Shown: positions 27,235 to 40,076 of the stretch, piece by piece
Numbering within the stretch: position 1 is the first letter of the stretch
How the letters are laid out: each line of letters starts with the position of its first letter
Origin: Vitis vinifera
Taxonomy: Eukaryota > Streptophyta > Magnoliopsida > Vitales > Vitaceae
NCBI RefSeq assembly: GCF_030704535.1
Contig: NC_012119.1
Location: 672,001-736,000, forward strand
DNA: 64,000 nucleotides
Reading direction: 5' to 3'
Position numbers and translations under genes: made by a program
Notes under the pieces: model-generated
Told to the model about the DNA's origin: nothing
The model's input: only the letters and a program-made list of their open reading frames with translations
Databases searched by the model: none

Positions 27235-28739
27235 TGCACACTTTTTATATCTCTGTCTCCCGGCTGCATGCTCTAGTTATGAATCGGAGATAGAACAATG
27301 GGGAGGTTACAATTCCGAATCCACTATTACAGTAATTTCTTTTTGATGTCGAAACGGTCTTTATCTTTTTTTTGGGCAATGACTTTCTAATATATTGGGC
27401 CTATCCCCTTCCTTATTTATATACATTCTTTATATACATTCTTTTTGTACTAGCTTATCCGGTGCAGTTTATGACACATGAGAAAGGATTCCATCGCCTA
27501 AACGGCTCTATTTGGGTACGTCCTTTAACGGCCGAGCCCGAACAGCAACGGGAGAGGAAGGCTCTATGTCCATGAGGTCTCGAGCCGCTTTTTAATCGCC
27601 CCTTTATCCGGTCTTGCGAACTCCTTGCTTTTTTGAAAGCATATCTATAAAACATTCCGATTCCAGAACTAGGCTGGGTCAAATACTATACTAAACGTTC
27701 GGCTAGGAATGAAGAAGCCGTAAAGCCCCTCGACACCCATAGAGGGAGATTTTAGCATAAAGAACGATATTGATGATCCAAAACTTTTTTAATTTAAAGA
27801 AGCAGCTGATCTACGACCACCCTTCTCATTCTTCAGAGTCCGCTAATCGGAGAACTCATATATATATTACCGATGAAGGGATTAAACCGGTAACCCTCTC
27901 TGAAAAAGATGTTAAATGTTTGCTTGTTTTTAAGCGCTGTTGGGCACAGTAGGAGTCGATCTTTGCAAATCGCCATAAAGTTGCTTGGAAGTTTCCATCT
28001 CTCTGTCCCTATCTCCATTTAGATTAGAGCGAAGAAGTACCTATTGGTCAAGCCAGCTCCCCTTTATCTATCTTCCCCAATTTAGCAGGCAGGATCGAAG
28101 GGGGTCGTTCCCTTCTCCTTATGAGATCTTTCAGAATATCTCCTACATATAGTACCATATGAGTGACCATTGGGATGATCGTCCCCGTTTCAAGTAGAAC
28201 CGATTCCCCTTCGCAGCCTCCGTGGGCGCCCGATCAAATCACCTGCTAGACTGGCCTCCAAGCTCGATCTCTATGTAGCTATGAGAGACTTTCCATCCGC
28301 TTTACCCGTCTACATTTCCGAAAGGTAAGGCCTGGTTAAGAAAGAGAGTAATACCTACGTTTCGGATACGCCTAACCCAACCACATGAATATACTAGGGC
28401 ACAGGAACCCAACAATTGGTTGATCGCTCTCCCGCTTCTGCGAGGTTTATAAAACAAAATAACCCTTCCACTTATCTATTTCCAAATCAATGCTTACGAT
28501 TTGAATAGCCGAACCTTCCATTCCAAAGAAAAGAGTAGATAGGTGCGGATAAGGCAGATAGGGAAAGGGCTTTCTATTTATATAAGAAGCCTGTTGTTTG
28601 GCCTGGCTCTTCTAGTAGTACTAATGGGCGCACTTTAGAACAAGATCAAAGTAGGCTTCCCTCATTCTATCTAATTAATACGGAATGCCCCCTCTTTCTT
28701 ATAGGAAAGACTTTATTCAATAAACAGAACCGCCTTTCT
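27235..28739. other. Spacer between cox2 upstream region and nuclear-type patch
   Basis: There is no recognisable gene. A single palindromic repeat module (GCTGATCTACGACCACCCT) lies at 27805-27823. A short hydrophobic frame near 27372 and others look like chance. Confidence 0.5.
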
Positions 28740-29790
28740 TTGTATTTCGTATACCAACCTCCGGGGATTGATTGGTGGAGCATCCCCTTTTAGGTCTTTC
28801 CAGATTCGGGATCTCGTTTTGAAGCATAGAGAAAATGAGCATGGAGAAGAGGAGCCCGCCCCTCATCCGGTTTGTGGCGTTCTCTCCTGGTCTCGGCCAG
28901 CCGACCGGAAGAGCGTTTACCTCCGGCGACCACTTCCGGAAACTCAGTTTCACGTCCCCTAAAGACACACAGGCCAGAGAACAAAGTTTTTCACCAGCTC
29001 TAGAATGAAGCCCAACGAGCACTCCACTGTTATGTCCCACCGGGATCCAATTACCAGATTGGTTTACACCCTCTTTCTCCAGCAAGCCTTTAACCGATTC
29101 CCACAGAGTGGCACCGAGCTGCCCTCCGACTTACACCAGATCGCAGAGGACCAGACCCCAAGCGCTCCTATATGGGAGCCACCGTAGAAAGTTTTGATGG
29201 AGTTTGACCCAAGCTTCTCATCGATTTCACCTCCCACAGCGGTGAATAGCTCTGTCGGAGCAAGAGCATTAACTCCAAGGGTCTCCGCCCTACAAACAGA
29301 AGTGGAGTGTCTCAGGTCTTTAGAGGTGGGGGCTTTAGAAGGGATGGTGGGGTCCCTTAAAGGGTCAGGCAACAAGGAAGAGGCCGAACCAGATACTTCC
29401 CCATTTCCAATGACACTGTGCAGAGCCCTAGCCAGAGCTAGCCAGCCGGCTCCGTTAAAGCCCCTAGGGATTACTAAAACCATATTTTGACTATACGGAG
29501 AATAAATATTCAGTCATTACAAGATACAAGCCTTTAACATTCTTCTTGAGATCTATAATTCTAGTCCTGCCTGCTACTACAGATTTCCTCCAAAATGGAT
29601 TCTCCACATTGTGTTCTGCCGCCAGAAAAAGGCTCTCTGCCAACCAAGCTCCAGCCTCCATTGGAAGATACATTTTTTGCTGAAATAATATACCCACCTC
29701 GATTAGCAACAGCCATACAGTCCTCCCTTTCCGAACATGCTCCATCTCGAAGGTTTTGGCCTCAATCACAATAGATACAGCCATGGTTAA
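28740..29790 (-). mobile_element. Nuclear-derived fragment, probably LINE ORF1-like
   Basis: On the minus strand, three successive frames read as one degraded nuclear-type protein. The first is FEMEHVRKGRTVWLLL with MEAGAWLAESLFLAAEHNVE. Next comes LVIPRGFNGAGWLALARALH, and then NWIPVGHNSGVLVG with DVKLSFRKWSPEVNALPVGW. This order resembles the variable ORF1-type proteins carried by plant nuclear LINE-related elements. It is unlike any mitochondrial gene. Frames are broken by stops and shifts, so no product is expected. The assignment to ORF1 is from memory of family patterns and is moderate. That the patch is nuclear in origin is more certain. Confidence 0.5.
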
Positions 29791-29947
29791 ACAAGAATAA
29801 ACACACCAGAGCAGAAGATATTTGAAGAACAGGATACATCTAACTAAAACAGAGCACAGCCATCCTAAGCCATCAGTAAACCCATCGAAACAGATCTATG
29901 AAACCAGTGTGAAAAACACAGAACAGACCCCTGCCGGAGGTCATGGC

Positions 29948-30025
29948 TTTCCGGACACTATGTGGAAACTTCTTGCTTTTTGTTGGGTAATTTGGAAAGA
30001 GAGGAATTGGCAGATTTTTCAATAA
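29948..30025 (+). mobile_element. Nuclear LINE ORF2 C-terminal scrap
   Basis: Plus-strand codons read MWKLLAFCWVIWKERNWQIF, the pattern found after the zf-RVT region near the C-terminus of plant LINE ORF2 proteins (compare VWKLWFWRNKLVF in the LINE at 9000-11100). It is opposite in orientation to the ORF1-like fragment just before it, so the patch is a mosaic. Confidence 0.5.
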
Positions 30026-30221
30026 AAGGAGTCGCTAGAATCACTCAAACATAGTATGTCAATTTCATTTTGAATAGCTCAAACTTACAAACTCACAAAA
30101 ATATAAAAGATTGCAATTTCAAGGTTTAAGCTAAAAAAAAAGAAACATTCCTAAACACATCTTGTATTCCAATTGTTCAAAAATAGCAAAAAGGTAAATA
30201 AAACACATCTTTCTAAAAAAC

Positions 30222-30890
30222 CAATCACTCCACACGTGGCCTTTTGCCACGTGCAACCTCCTGACGCCTTTGTTCTCGAGTTGAAGTGGACGATTCCTTG
30301 ACTCAGGTCTCGGGGAGGCAAGCTTGATGTCGCAAATGAAGGCCGTGCAGTAATGTGTGAAACATGGTCATCATGAAGTAAGCAAGACTCTCTATTCTCG
30401 ATGGCTTCTGTGTCGTTCTCAAAATTATCATCATCAGCAAAAGCATCCCATTTCTGATATAGCCCCTCATAATCTTCCCTGTATCGCGACAACATTCGAT
30501 GATTATAGTTAACATATACCAAAGATTCTGCACGATCTACATTCATCTTCTTTCTCTTTACACTATGAATGTACGCATAGGTACTCCATGCTCTCTCTGC
30601 ACATGAGGTGTTTACAAAAAGTGATAACACTTTCACTGCCAAACTGTAAAGTTCAACAGCTGTAACTCCATATAAATCCCACCATGATATTGCATATAAT
30701 GTTTCTCTATCTTTGATTGCTTGAGGACGAGCAACCTAAACGCCCTTCTTACTGACAAAGTCACTAAGTTGCGCCTCTATAAGTAAGGGCTCATTTTTGC
30801 TCCCTTGGATCCCAAACAATTTGGTCCACCACATCTAAGTAAACATCATTAACATGAAGATCAACATGAGGCTTCCTCCTCTCCCCCCCT
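30222..30890 (-). mobile_element. hAT-family DNA transposase fragment (C-terminal dimerisation domain)
   Basis: Minus-strand reading gives ARPQAIKDRETLYAISWWDL and YGVTAVELYSLAVKVLS, then CAERAWSTYAYIHSVKRKKM and RAESLVYVNYNHRMLSRYRE. This is the hAT C-terminal dimerisation domain, with its WWDLYG and ERxWSTY hallmarks. Upstream codons ([18 protein letters not shown]) continue the same protein but contain a stop near 30799. The DDE catalytic part and the BED zinc finger are absent, and I could not place terminal inverted repeats. It is a dead nuclear DNA transposon fragment adjoining the LINE-like patch. Confidence 0.85.
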
Positions 30891-30959
30891 GGACCCAAAC
30901 TCCTCAACCAGAAGAAGAAAACACTAATAGAAGTAGTTGGTGAAGTGCTTAATCCAGAG

Positions 30960-33100
30960 ATAGGAGACTGATGCCTTACGTCGACAAAGGATATAGTGAT
31001 GGATTCATTCGATTGCCATTAAGATCGATCAGCCGGAAAGGAAGCCGTGAAGAAGCAGTCGAGTGTTCCCCAGCAGCAGCAGAATAAATAGGAGATCGTT
31101 CCCCCGACCTGCCTCAGCCTCGTGATTCTGTTGTGGGCGGGGAATCCACTATTGAAAGTGTCAGTGGTCCACTTTTCAGCATTAGACAGATTCTCATTCG
31201 TTCAGAATAGCCCTAGTTCGCCGATGACTAGCTATCCCTAGCTCTATAGTAGCGGATCGAAACCTCTATCCCACCCAGCACGGGAACTGCTGAAATGTCC
31301 CTCTCCGGCTTTGAAAGGAATGAAGCAAATACGGGTCATGAATGCCTTCCTCCCTTCCTTTACCTCTGCCTGGTTCTTTCCCTCGTTCTCTTGTCCGGGC
31401 CCTATCTGATCCAATAGTCGATTCAATACCCCACCCTCGCTTTAGTCGCTCAACTGCCAACCCGACCCTGCCGCCGATTCGGGAGAGCGAGATAGTGGGC
31501 CGAATAGCAGAAAGAGTGATCAGCTATCGGTTGGTTCATCGAGCCTTCCACCCGAAAGAAAGGAAAGAACGGATGATTTTCTCTCTGCCCGAAGGCATAA
31601 GGGCTTGGACCACCACCGACCCATCTCGTTGAAGAAGTCGAGTAACCGAACGATCCATCCTCTGATCCAATCAATCTCATATCACCTGCCTTTGCAGAAG
31701 GGATACGACCACCACCCATCCTGTATAGCCGGGGAGCAAGATTGAACGAGGCCTTCGGCTGGCATCTCTTCTTCATCCATCGCCGTCGCACCTACCCGCT
31801 TCAGTCGAGTTGGCCAGCATGAGGAATTCTATAATAGATGGATTGCCAGAATTATCAGTCGAGTAACCCCTATCCTCGACACGAGATACAAAGATATTCG
31901 ACCTGCCCGCGCATCAATCACTCGCCGGGAATCTCAATATTAATGGCTCTTGAATCCGATTGTGGTGGGTTCAGTCGGGTGGCAAGTCAATTGAAAGAAA
32001 GAAATGAAAAGCATCGACCTTTGAATCGATCTAAACTTACCATTCTATAGATGGATATCGACCGGATGATGAAATGAGTCTATCCCCTCACCTGCCCCTG
32101 CTTCAATTGCTACTTTTGGAATGCCTGGTCAACGTTCAACCCCTTCATCCCTCACCGATGCAGTATTCGAATAGATCGATCGCCTTCCCTCGGCAGATTT
32201 CATAACATCGTCGTACTCGACAGGTTCCTCTCCATCTCCTGCTGCTGTGGTTGGATAGGCCGATCTTTCCTTCTCTCTCCCGCCTGACCGAGAGGAAGTG
32301 TTCCGTTTCCAACCCTACCTTTCGATCGACTGTCATTTATGGGATTCGATGCCCTCGACGATGCTCTTCAATACAGATCTATTCGACCTGCTGCCCCACC
32401 TGATGCTCATTTGACCCTACCTTCTTTTCCCTACCTTGCTACTGGCAGGCTTGGTCAAGCGAGCGATATAAGTTTTGGTGACCCGAGGAGCACGTCGATT
32501 GATCGGCTGTGGTCGACTATAGATAAAAAGTCTGATTTCGGTTGATGTTCCGCTATGGCTTCGGGTGGGATGGAGAGCCAGCCTTCCCTTGACCGGCTTC
32601 CCTCACTAGATATGGTGGGATTGGATCTCCTATCTGATAAGAGGGGTTGGCCAGAAGAGAAGGAAGAAAAGCAAGTGAAAGAAATAAAGGTTGAGAAATC
32701 CCTCCATCCGATCCCTATCTTTTATGCCGATCTCAGCAAGCAGTACCGGAAACTGATGAACCATACTAGATGATCGAACCGGCCCTCGGCGAAGAGAAGT
32801 CGTGGGTGAGCGTTTGAGTCCCCAGCATTAGATCCTCCTGCTGCAGTTGAGTCCGCCTATATTCCCGAATCCCTATCATCCATCCGGCGAAAAAATCTAA
32901 CTTTTCTCGCCCAAAAGGGCGAGTCACTAAAGTCCCTCTCCCGGCAATATAGATGGTGGTTGCATCGATCCCAGCTCCTATCCGAAAAAAGGTATATGGT
33001 TTCTCAATACGTTCCACCCTCTCCTCATTCGGAGACTACTGCTTGTCCTCCTTCTCCAGGGGTTCGATGCCAGCTATCCCGCTGATGGAAGAATCCCACC
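30960..33100. other. Spacer of degenerate, repeated composition
   Basis: There is no gene. Phrases such as TCGACCTGCC, TCGAGTAACC, CCTGCTGC and TCACCTGCC recur loosely with ATCGAT-like words. The stretch looks like an old expanded module that has diverged. Open frames of 60-113 codons on both strands follow from the skewed composition and are not conserved in pattern. Confidence 0.45.
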
Positions 33101-36100
33101 TAATCTAAGATTTTCCTGCTCGATCAATATTTCAGTTATGGCCTTATCAATGTTTAATTGAGAAAGAAATTCAAGGGCGTTATATCAAATCATCTTATAT
33201 AATACGGATTAACGATCGCGGAAAAGATACGCAAGAAAGAGACACTGAAAGATAGGAGGTATAAGGGCTATCTGTATGCCTAGGTCCTAGTAGAGATCCA
33301 ACTCCGTGTTGGTCAGAAATCTCACCCTATCTATCCCCGTCCCCGGTCTCCGGCAATGAACCTTGCTTTTAGAGGTGAACAATTTAAGGAAGGGAAGAGA
33401 ATCGGCACATTGCCCTTGCCCCCCGGGTTTGGGCTGGGAATAATAGTGAATTTCTTTCTCAAGACGCCCATTGATAGGGCGATTTCTCAAGACGCATCGC
33501 CATCCCCACCCTGGGCTTATAATAGCTGGCATTGATTTCTCTTTTAAGCCATTGAGTTGGGGATAAATCGACGTCAGGGGAAGTGTTGTTGGGAATAAGC
33601 TATATTGATTGAGATTTAGATTATATATATTTTATGCTCCTGGTTATGACTCAAGAGGCTCAAAAGCTGAGGACTCAATCTCGATCTGTAGTTGGATCTG
33701 CTCCCTTCGTTGCGGGGCAATGGATGAATCTGGAGATCTATCTCGATAAAGATCTAAAACGAATGCGAGAAGATGAAGGAATGGGAACGAAATCCTTATA
33801 GGGGACTAGTTAACTGGTGGAGTCAGTCAACGGGTGAAACTGAAACTGGAAAAGACGCTGGTTCAAGGTCATTAGTCCGGTCAACAAGCTATCGATCTGT
33901 AACTGGACGAAGTCAAGAATAAATGGGCTATCTGTTATAAAGTCCGGAACGATGGTTCTCTGACTCAGTAATTCTTTTGTTTCACAAAATGAGTTATATA
34001 GGGCGAGTCGACTTTCACTCTGATAGGGCAATTCATTCTACTATAACCAAGTGGGTTTGGCAAAGCCAAAATATGTGACAGGAAAGGTCGTTCAGAGAAT
34101 ATAGAATATGGAGAGTATAGAGATTTCAGCTTTTCTGCCTAGCTCTACAGAAATGGAAAGCCCTATGCAGCAGTTTATGATTTTCAACCTAACAGGGACA
34201 GACAGAGGCATTGACATATCCAAATAGTTTGTTTTGTCTTCTTTCCCTTTGAGCAGATCAGAGCTGATGACAAGAGAGAAACCAGTTGATTAAATTAGGG
34301 TGCCCGGGGCATGCGCTCTAACTTTGATAGTTGCACGAAAAAGGGTAAAGCCCGACTCAACTTAACGCAAGGGCTCGTTGCAGACCAGACCTCTATTAGG
34401 GCTAGGGCGTAAAGCATGGAATTCTGCCTAACTAAGTTTGATCGGGCCTTAAAGCCTATCCTTAAAAGGATAGCCCTCGCTTCGCCTGTTTAGGACACAA
34501 CAAGGCCTCTTTTTGGAATGGTGTGCTTTCATTTCATTTATGGGGATTTCACTTACTTATAAGTAGGGAGAAGCGCTAACAGTCAAGCCTGACGCTTCTT
34601 CACTTTGGTTGGCATCATACAAGCTACCCGCGGTTCAATCAGGCTTCGAATACACAGATGTAGGAGTATGCCCTTTTTTGCCTTGGAGTGGGCCTAAAGA
34701 GAGTCTTGAAATCTAAATAAAAGACGACAGGAGATCGAGCCACAAACAAGACAAATCGCAGAAGCAGTTCTAATCTAAGACACTCGACCAGGAGCTTCTA
34801 CGCGGATTAGACACCCACCTAGCCTACCTGGTTCCCAGTTCCTAAAGGGGGCTTTGTCTGCTGTCTTGCTCTGAGTAGAGTAGGGTCGGCCAGCATGCTA
34901 GGCATTGGAAAAGGAGACCGACCTTCTGTACCATATCCTGTTCCCAGACCCATTATATAGAATCGAAGTGTAATGGCCCTGATAGAGAAGAAGGATAAAA
35001 AAAAGAGTAAGAAAGAGTAAGCCAAGCAGTAACTAATCATGCTAGATGTGAAAGACTAGGAGTGGAGATCCATTTGGGGATACAAGGGCCCGACTTAATC
35101 TCAAAAGAAAAGAGAGTACTCGCGAACGCCTCCTGCGTGTAAGGCTTAGCTTCCCGATTCACCATTTAACTCCTCTTGCCAGTCCGTCTTTTCTAAGCGC
35201 ATAAGACAACTGTAGCAGAGATCGGCTAAGCCATAGCGCCGGTTCTATTCGAATGCAGGGTCTATGGAAGAGGATAGTTCCGGATAATTGGCCTTGGGGC
35301 TTTTCATCCATAATGATATGGAAGGGGTCCTCCATCACAAGAAAGAAAGCATGTCGCCTCTGCCTGGCCCTTCTCCCTATTATTCTCCGTGGTCAAGCCG
35401 AAAGCTTCTCTCCCCTTTCAGTCGAGGTTTGACAGCTCCTCGGGAGTGGACCTCTTTTTTAGAGACCCGATCCCGTTAGTATGGTATATGAGATCGCAAA
35501 TCCAAATTTTGGAATGAAAAAAAAGCATTTATATTAGCATGGCTGGTTGTCCAGTCCACCCAATATAAGCCGGCACCGTCTCTCCCTATTGGTTGAGCAG
35601 GCAGGCATTTCTTATTATCTCCTTACCCGCCGAGCAAGCATCCCAATTGGATAAAACCTATATTAACAAGCTATTCAATCCCTTTCAAAGATATGGCTGC
35701 TGCAAGCAAGATCGCTACGTAGCTGCGTGCGCTACAGCTAGGAAACAAGCTAGCCTCACTCAATCATGAAGCCTAGCTCGCCTCAGAGGCACTTCGCGAA
35801 GCGACCGAAGATAGCATGTGACATCAATCACTCAAGCCAAGCTGAGGTGTTGATCCCGCTTCAACAAGACTCGACAAGCAAAGGCATGAACTACAACACA
35901 CAGCAAGCAGATCGCTACGCTACTTCACTACGGAATGAGCTACGACTGATGACCGGCACAGTCTTCGCCAAGCAAGATGATGTAACTCCTCAAAACATAA
36001 AAAGAGCTCTTATATATGCAGAAACATGATATATGTGTAAATGAATTATAGCCATTTTCAAATAGATCAGGATCGTCGGATGTCTGAAATGGAAAGTCAA

Positions 36101-36191
36101 TTTTTCTATATGTATGTAGATATCTATAGGGGATCATATGAAGGGGATGTTATTATTTTAGATATAACCAATTCCCCTCTCTACGCCCACT
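33101..36191. other. Gene-poor spacer
   Basis: I see no gene or RNA gene. One member of a 27-nt inverted repeat pair is at 34030-34056. A short near-palindrome (CTATCCTTAAAAGGATAG) sits at 34458-34475. Confidence 0.5.
34030..34056. repeat. 27-nt inverted repeat pair, copy 1 (other copy 63587-63613)
   Basis: The stretch from AATTCATTCT to CAAGTGGGT is the exact reverse complement of 63587-63613. The copies are about 29.5 kb apart and in opposite orientation. Confidence 0.85.
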
Positions 36192-36343
36192 AAGATCTGC
36201 GATCAGCCCTCAACAAAGTTGATCGTAGAGCACTTCTGATCTTCAATCAGCCTGCCTAAGATCGTAGTAGAGCACCCTGATTTACAATCAGCCTGATCTA
36301 CGAGCACTTCTGATCTTCGATCAGCCTGATCTACGACCACCCT
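36192..36343. repeat. Palindromic hairpin repeat array B
   Basis: About 150 bp are built from the same modules as array A. Positions 36221-36343 match 23169-23291 over 123 bp except for three adjacent bases, which form the loop of one hairpin (TTC here, AAA in array A). The first 30 bp hold a diverged module (GATCTGCGATCAG). No gene is adjacent. Confidence 0.9.
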
Positions 36344-38299
36344 CCTGCTTATTATATTGCTTTTATCGATCAAGCATTCCTGTGCTTAGCAAAGAGGTAG
36401 TAGCATTTGGGGTGGCAAGAATTTCATTTTCCGGATAAGCCGGCACAGCTCTTGCTTGCTGTCTGTATGTGGTAGGGCCTGGTCAACTGCCCGGCCACCT
36501 CTTTAGCTCATCTCTTGTCAACGCTAGCACTTATTAATAAATGATGCCATTCCCGACTCGCGAAGTGAAGCTCAATCTCTATTCATTAGTTCAGCGCTAA
36601 GATAAGATGTAGAACTGGATCGTATATGGGTCAAGAAAGATTCAATCTGGAATTCTCTTTTTTATATTGCAATCCTTCTTAGTGAGAAATTACTCTACAG
36701 ACTATGTAGGGGAATGCACTATGGGGACTCAATAAAAGACATTATTTGAGACTTAGGAAATGAAACTTCCATTCAACTATAGTCGAGAGGAAATAAGTCT
36801 CAGCAGGCACTAAAGGGGAAGCTTAGAGACGGAATTCAAATAGTTGAATAGAGGAGTACGTGGGGGGTGAAGTAAAGATAACTCTAGCAATATAGACCGG
36901 GCCTGCTTCCCATTCATTCTTTTTTTTTGAAGGATGCTCTTCGGCTGGTCAATAGGGCACATCGCTTTCGCTTCTGTAATAGAGGCGCTTGGCTAACGAA
37001 TAAAAACCTTGGTCCGCTTTCATTGGTCTAGTCCGGTCATTGCTTATCTCTTTCTTCTCTATCGGTGAATTGGGGGAAAGAGTGCACCAAGAGGTGAAAA
37101 AGCAATAAATAGGGAAGTAGAGTAGTTGGCACACGCTGGTCAATCCAGTATGTACGTCGCTTTCGTTCTTTCCATTCAATATGTCCTCTCCTCCGGTAAT
37201 ACGTCCTCCAGCCCTTCCTGCTCATCTGGAAACTCTGCCCTCGGGGTGGATATACCTACTTGGCTCAGTAAAGAGGGGGTTTAGGAACAGCATTGGTTGC
37301 CCTCCTAACTATAGAGTTTCACATAGCCTTTGGGAAGGCTCGGGGGTCAAGGCCTTCTCCGATAATCGATAGGCGAGGCGGATTGATTATTCTCGTCCCG
37401 GCCCTAATAGCTGTTTTAGTATCCGATGAGTTGGGTGAGGGAGAGGACGACTATTGATGCCTTGAACTCGACTCCTCTAGAGAGTTCTCCTTCCAAGGGG
37501 CTATGCTCTGTCCTAACCATTCCTTGCAAAAAGCCCTTAAAAGCAGTAAGTAATAGCGGATTTTTTCAAATGCCGGAATAAGAGTGAAATACCTTTGACT
37601 CCAACTATGCCCCTATTAGTAAAGCTTGAAAGCCATCATTTTATTTTGACTATAGTTGTTTATCGTATTTACTCCTCCTCCCTAGAGGGGATAGAAGACT
37701 GGACTAGAGACTGCCTCGGATTATTAGTGGAAGGAGCGATCGAGAATCAAGCTTATTAGTGGAAAGGAGGTAGGTTCAGTATTCTCTCTCTACCGCCTCC
37801 ATCCCACGTTCCTACCTCGAGGGATAGAAGCCTTCTGACTCAACGCCTTTCTAATAATTAGTAGAGATTGGAGAGGAGATAGATGCCCGAACAATCATCT
37901 GTATCAGTAAAGGGCGTTTAGGAGGGATTTCTTCTTTATTCCTTTTTACAACATAGGAGGGAGTGGGGCTTGAAAACGTTCTGCAAAATCTGGCTGGATC
38001 GAATAGAACTTCTGTCTTTAGACACTCCTTCTGCGACGAGGGAGGGACAGGAGGCCCCATCCGAGAAAAGAGGAGGGAGGTCTGGGTCTCCGGCCTGTAA
38101 AGCTCATGAATCAAGCACTTTTAGGCAAGTGGTTATGGAGATTTTGAGAGGAGAGGGATAGCTCGAGTCTTCGAATCCATCAGGTAGAAGTTTCGCACCT
38201 CTATACTTCTCCGCCTCATCTTACTAATAATAATGAAGGGCTTATCGGTCGACCTAGACTCAAAATATCTTTGATCAAAGGAAGCGAAGAAAGCTACAG
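36344..38299. other. Gene-poor spacer
   Basis: There is no recognisable gene; frames up to 87 codons are unlike known families. The partner of the 36-nt inverted repeat from cox2 intron 2 lies at 38209-38244. Confidence 0.5.
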
Positions 38300-38490
38300 G
38301 GCGCTCCTGCGTATGCGGAGGACATGTCAACAGCCAGATGCTCGCTCAAAAGATCATTCGAAAAAGGATATGACAGATCCAGATTATAAGAAATTCGTCA
38401 GGGGATGCATGAAGTGTCAAATTCACGCCGATCTGATTCATGCGCCGTCATCATCACTCCATCCTATGTCGTCTCTGATAGCTATAGCTT
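38300..38490 (+). mobile_element. Ty3/gypsy LTR-retrotransposon fossil (integrase zinc-finger region)
   Basis: A short stretch reads KFVRGCMKCQIHADLIHAPS followed by LHPMSS. This is the zinc-binding part at the start of the integrase in plant Ty3/gypsy elements, with the conserved C-x2-C and the DLIHAP phrase. Only this small piece of pol is present, without LTRs, and it is broken. It is of nuclear origin. Confidence 0.7.
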
Positions 38491-40076
38491 GAAGAGAAAG
38501 GTTTTGGGAGAATAAGCATTTTCATTAACTGGAAAAGAGGGGCTTAAGCTCTATAAGTGAAACTAAAGGCAATGAAATCAAATCTGACTTAACAGGCATA
38601 TACAAATCAAGAAGAAAGCAAAGGAAAGAAAGAGACGTAATAAAACTTGTTAATAATACATGATATTACACTCCCCCTCAAACTCGAACAAATGAGAGGT
38701 TGCTCGTAGATCATAAGGCTGATGCTAGTATGAAGGTTTTTATCCGAGAGGACAGAGAGGCTAGGAATCAGGAATCTTTCCCTTTGCATTTATTATATGA
38801 AAAAGAAAACCACTAGGAGCCTATTCTTTGAACCTGAAAGATTGGATATCTGGCATTTCCATTATTAGTAAGCCTTTGTTTGAAAGATGTTGATGCATTT
38901 TTGGTGATGGTAGAGCCCCTTTACTAGTAAGGCTCGTAAGTGAGATTTGGGCACCTTATCAGACGAAGTTGTTAGACCGCTTCGGATAGTTTGTTTTCAA
39001 CCCGAAAAAACCTGACGTCACTTGTGTTTTTGCAACATCTTCGGTAAGTTCTGTGCTGGTCGTAGAATCCGAAGCTATGATGAAATATCCTAGGTTCCAC
39101 ATCAGAGTTGGCATAGCGAATGCCCATAGACTAAACGGGGGGACCCAACTCGATATAGTGAGCTTGATATCGCATTTGCCCCTATTAAAAGGAATTTTTA
39201 GAGGAGCTTACTATATATATATATATAACAATATATATAAGGCCGTTTAGGTTCCTCTGCAAGGCTTTAGTTTGTCATAAGGTTCCTCCTGCCTGTCAAT
39301 GGATTCAAGTATTTGCCGACAGTGCCCTTTGGGTATGTATTGAGAGTGAAGGGATTGATTTCGCTCGCGCATTGAGAGTTTTGGATGAAGCCTTTTCTTA
39401 AGGAAAAAAAACCTTGACCCGCGTAGATATTGAGTCTAGTCCATCCATATTGCCTTTATGAAATGAAAGAGCTCTTTCTGAACAGGGTTAGAATGAAGGA
39501 GATGATCGAGTTTTTTAGTTTCGATGGGGTTCTTTCTCCTGTAAAGTCGAACCTAGTTAGGAGTTAGTCTTTCCTAACCCAAAATGTTGATGGATATTTC
39601 TAGGCTGAGCTTACAGCAATATAGTTCGCTCCAAGGGAAAAATGGAGTGGAGACTTCCTTTCCCATATCGTCTAAAATCCATTGGGATGATATCTTTCTT
39701 TGTTGGAGCTAGAACTCTCCCGATTCATTACTGGGACTGCATTTATATACTTTTACAGTATAATAAAAGTGTTTGGGCTAAGCAGCTTAAATATCTTTTT
39801 ATCAAGGGTAAGGTTTGGAACTTGTTGATTCTGCACTCGCTACATCATTTACTAGGGGTGATGGTGAAGTATTGCTAAGAGTTAATAGCTTTCTAAGAAG
39901 GGCTTTGCTTGCCCCCTTTAGTATAGTAGTAGTAGTCTAGGAGATGGAAGATATGGAAGCGATCATGCCAGCTCTAGTGCGCCTAATACCATATGAGCTA
40001 CATTGTTGAGTATGGTCAGTACATAGATGGGTGGAGCCAGCTTTGCATACTCTATTTTAGGAAAAAAGCAGTAGCA
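38491..40076. other. Gene-poor spacer
   Basis: No gene is seen. GAGGTTGCTCGTAGATCA at 38696-38713 matches part of the palindromic repeat family in inverted orientation. An AT-dinucleotide run lies at about 39212-39238. Confidence 0.5.
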
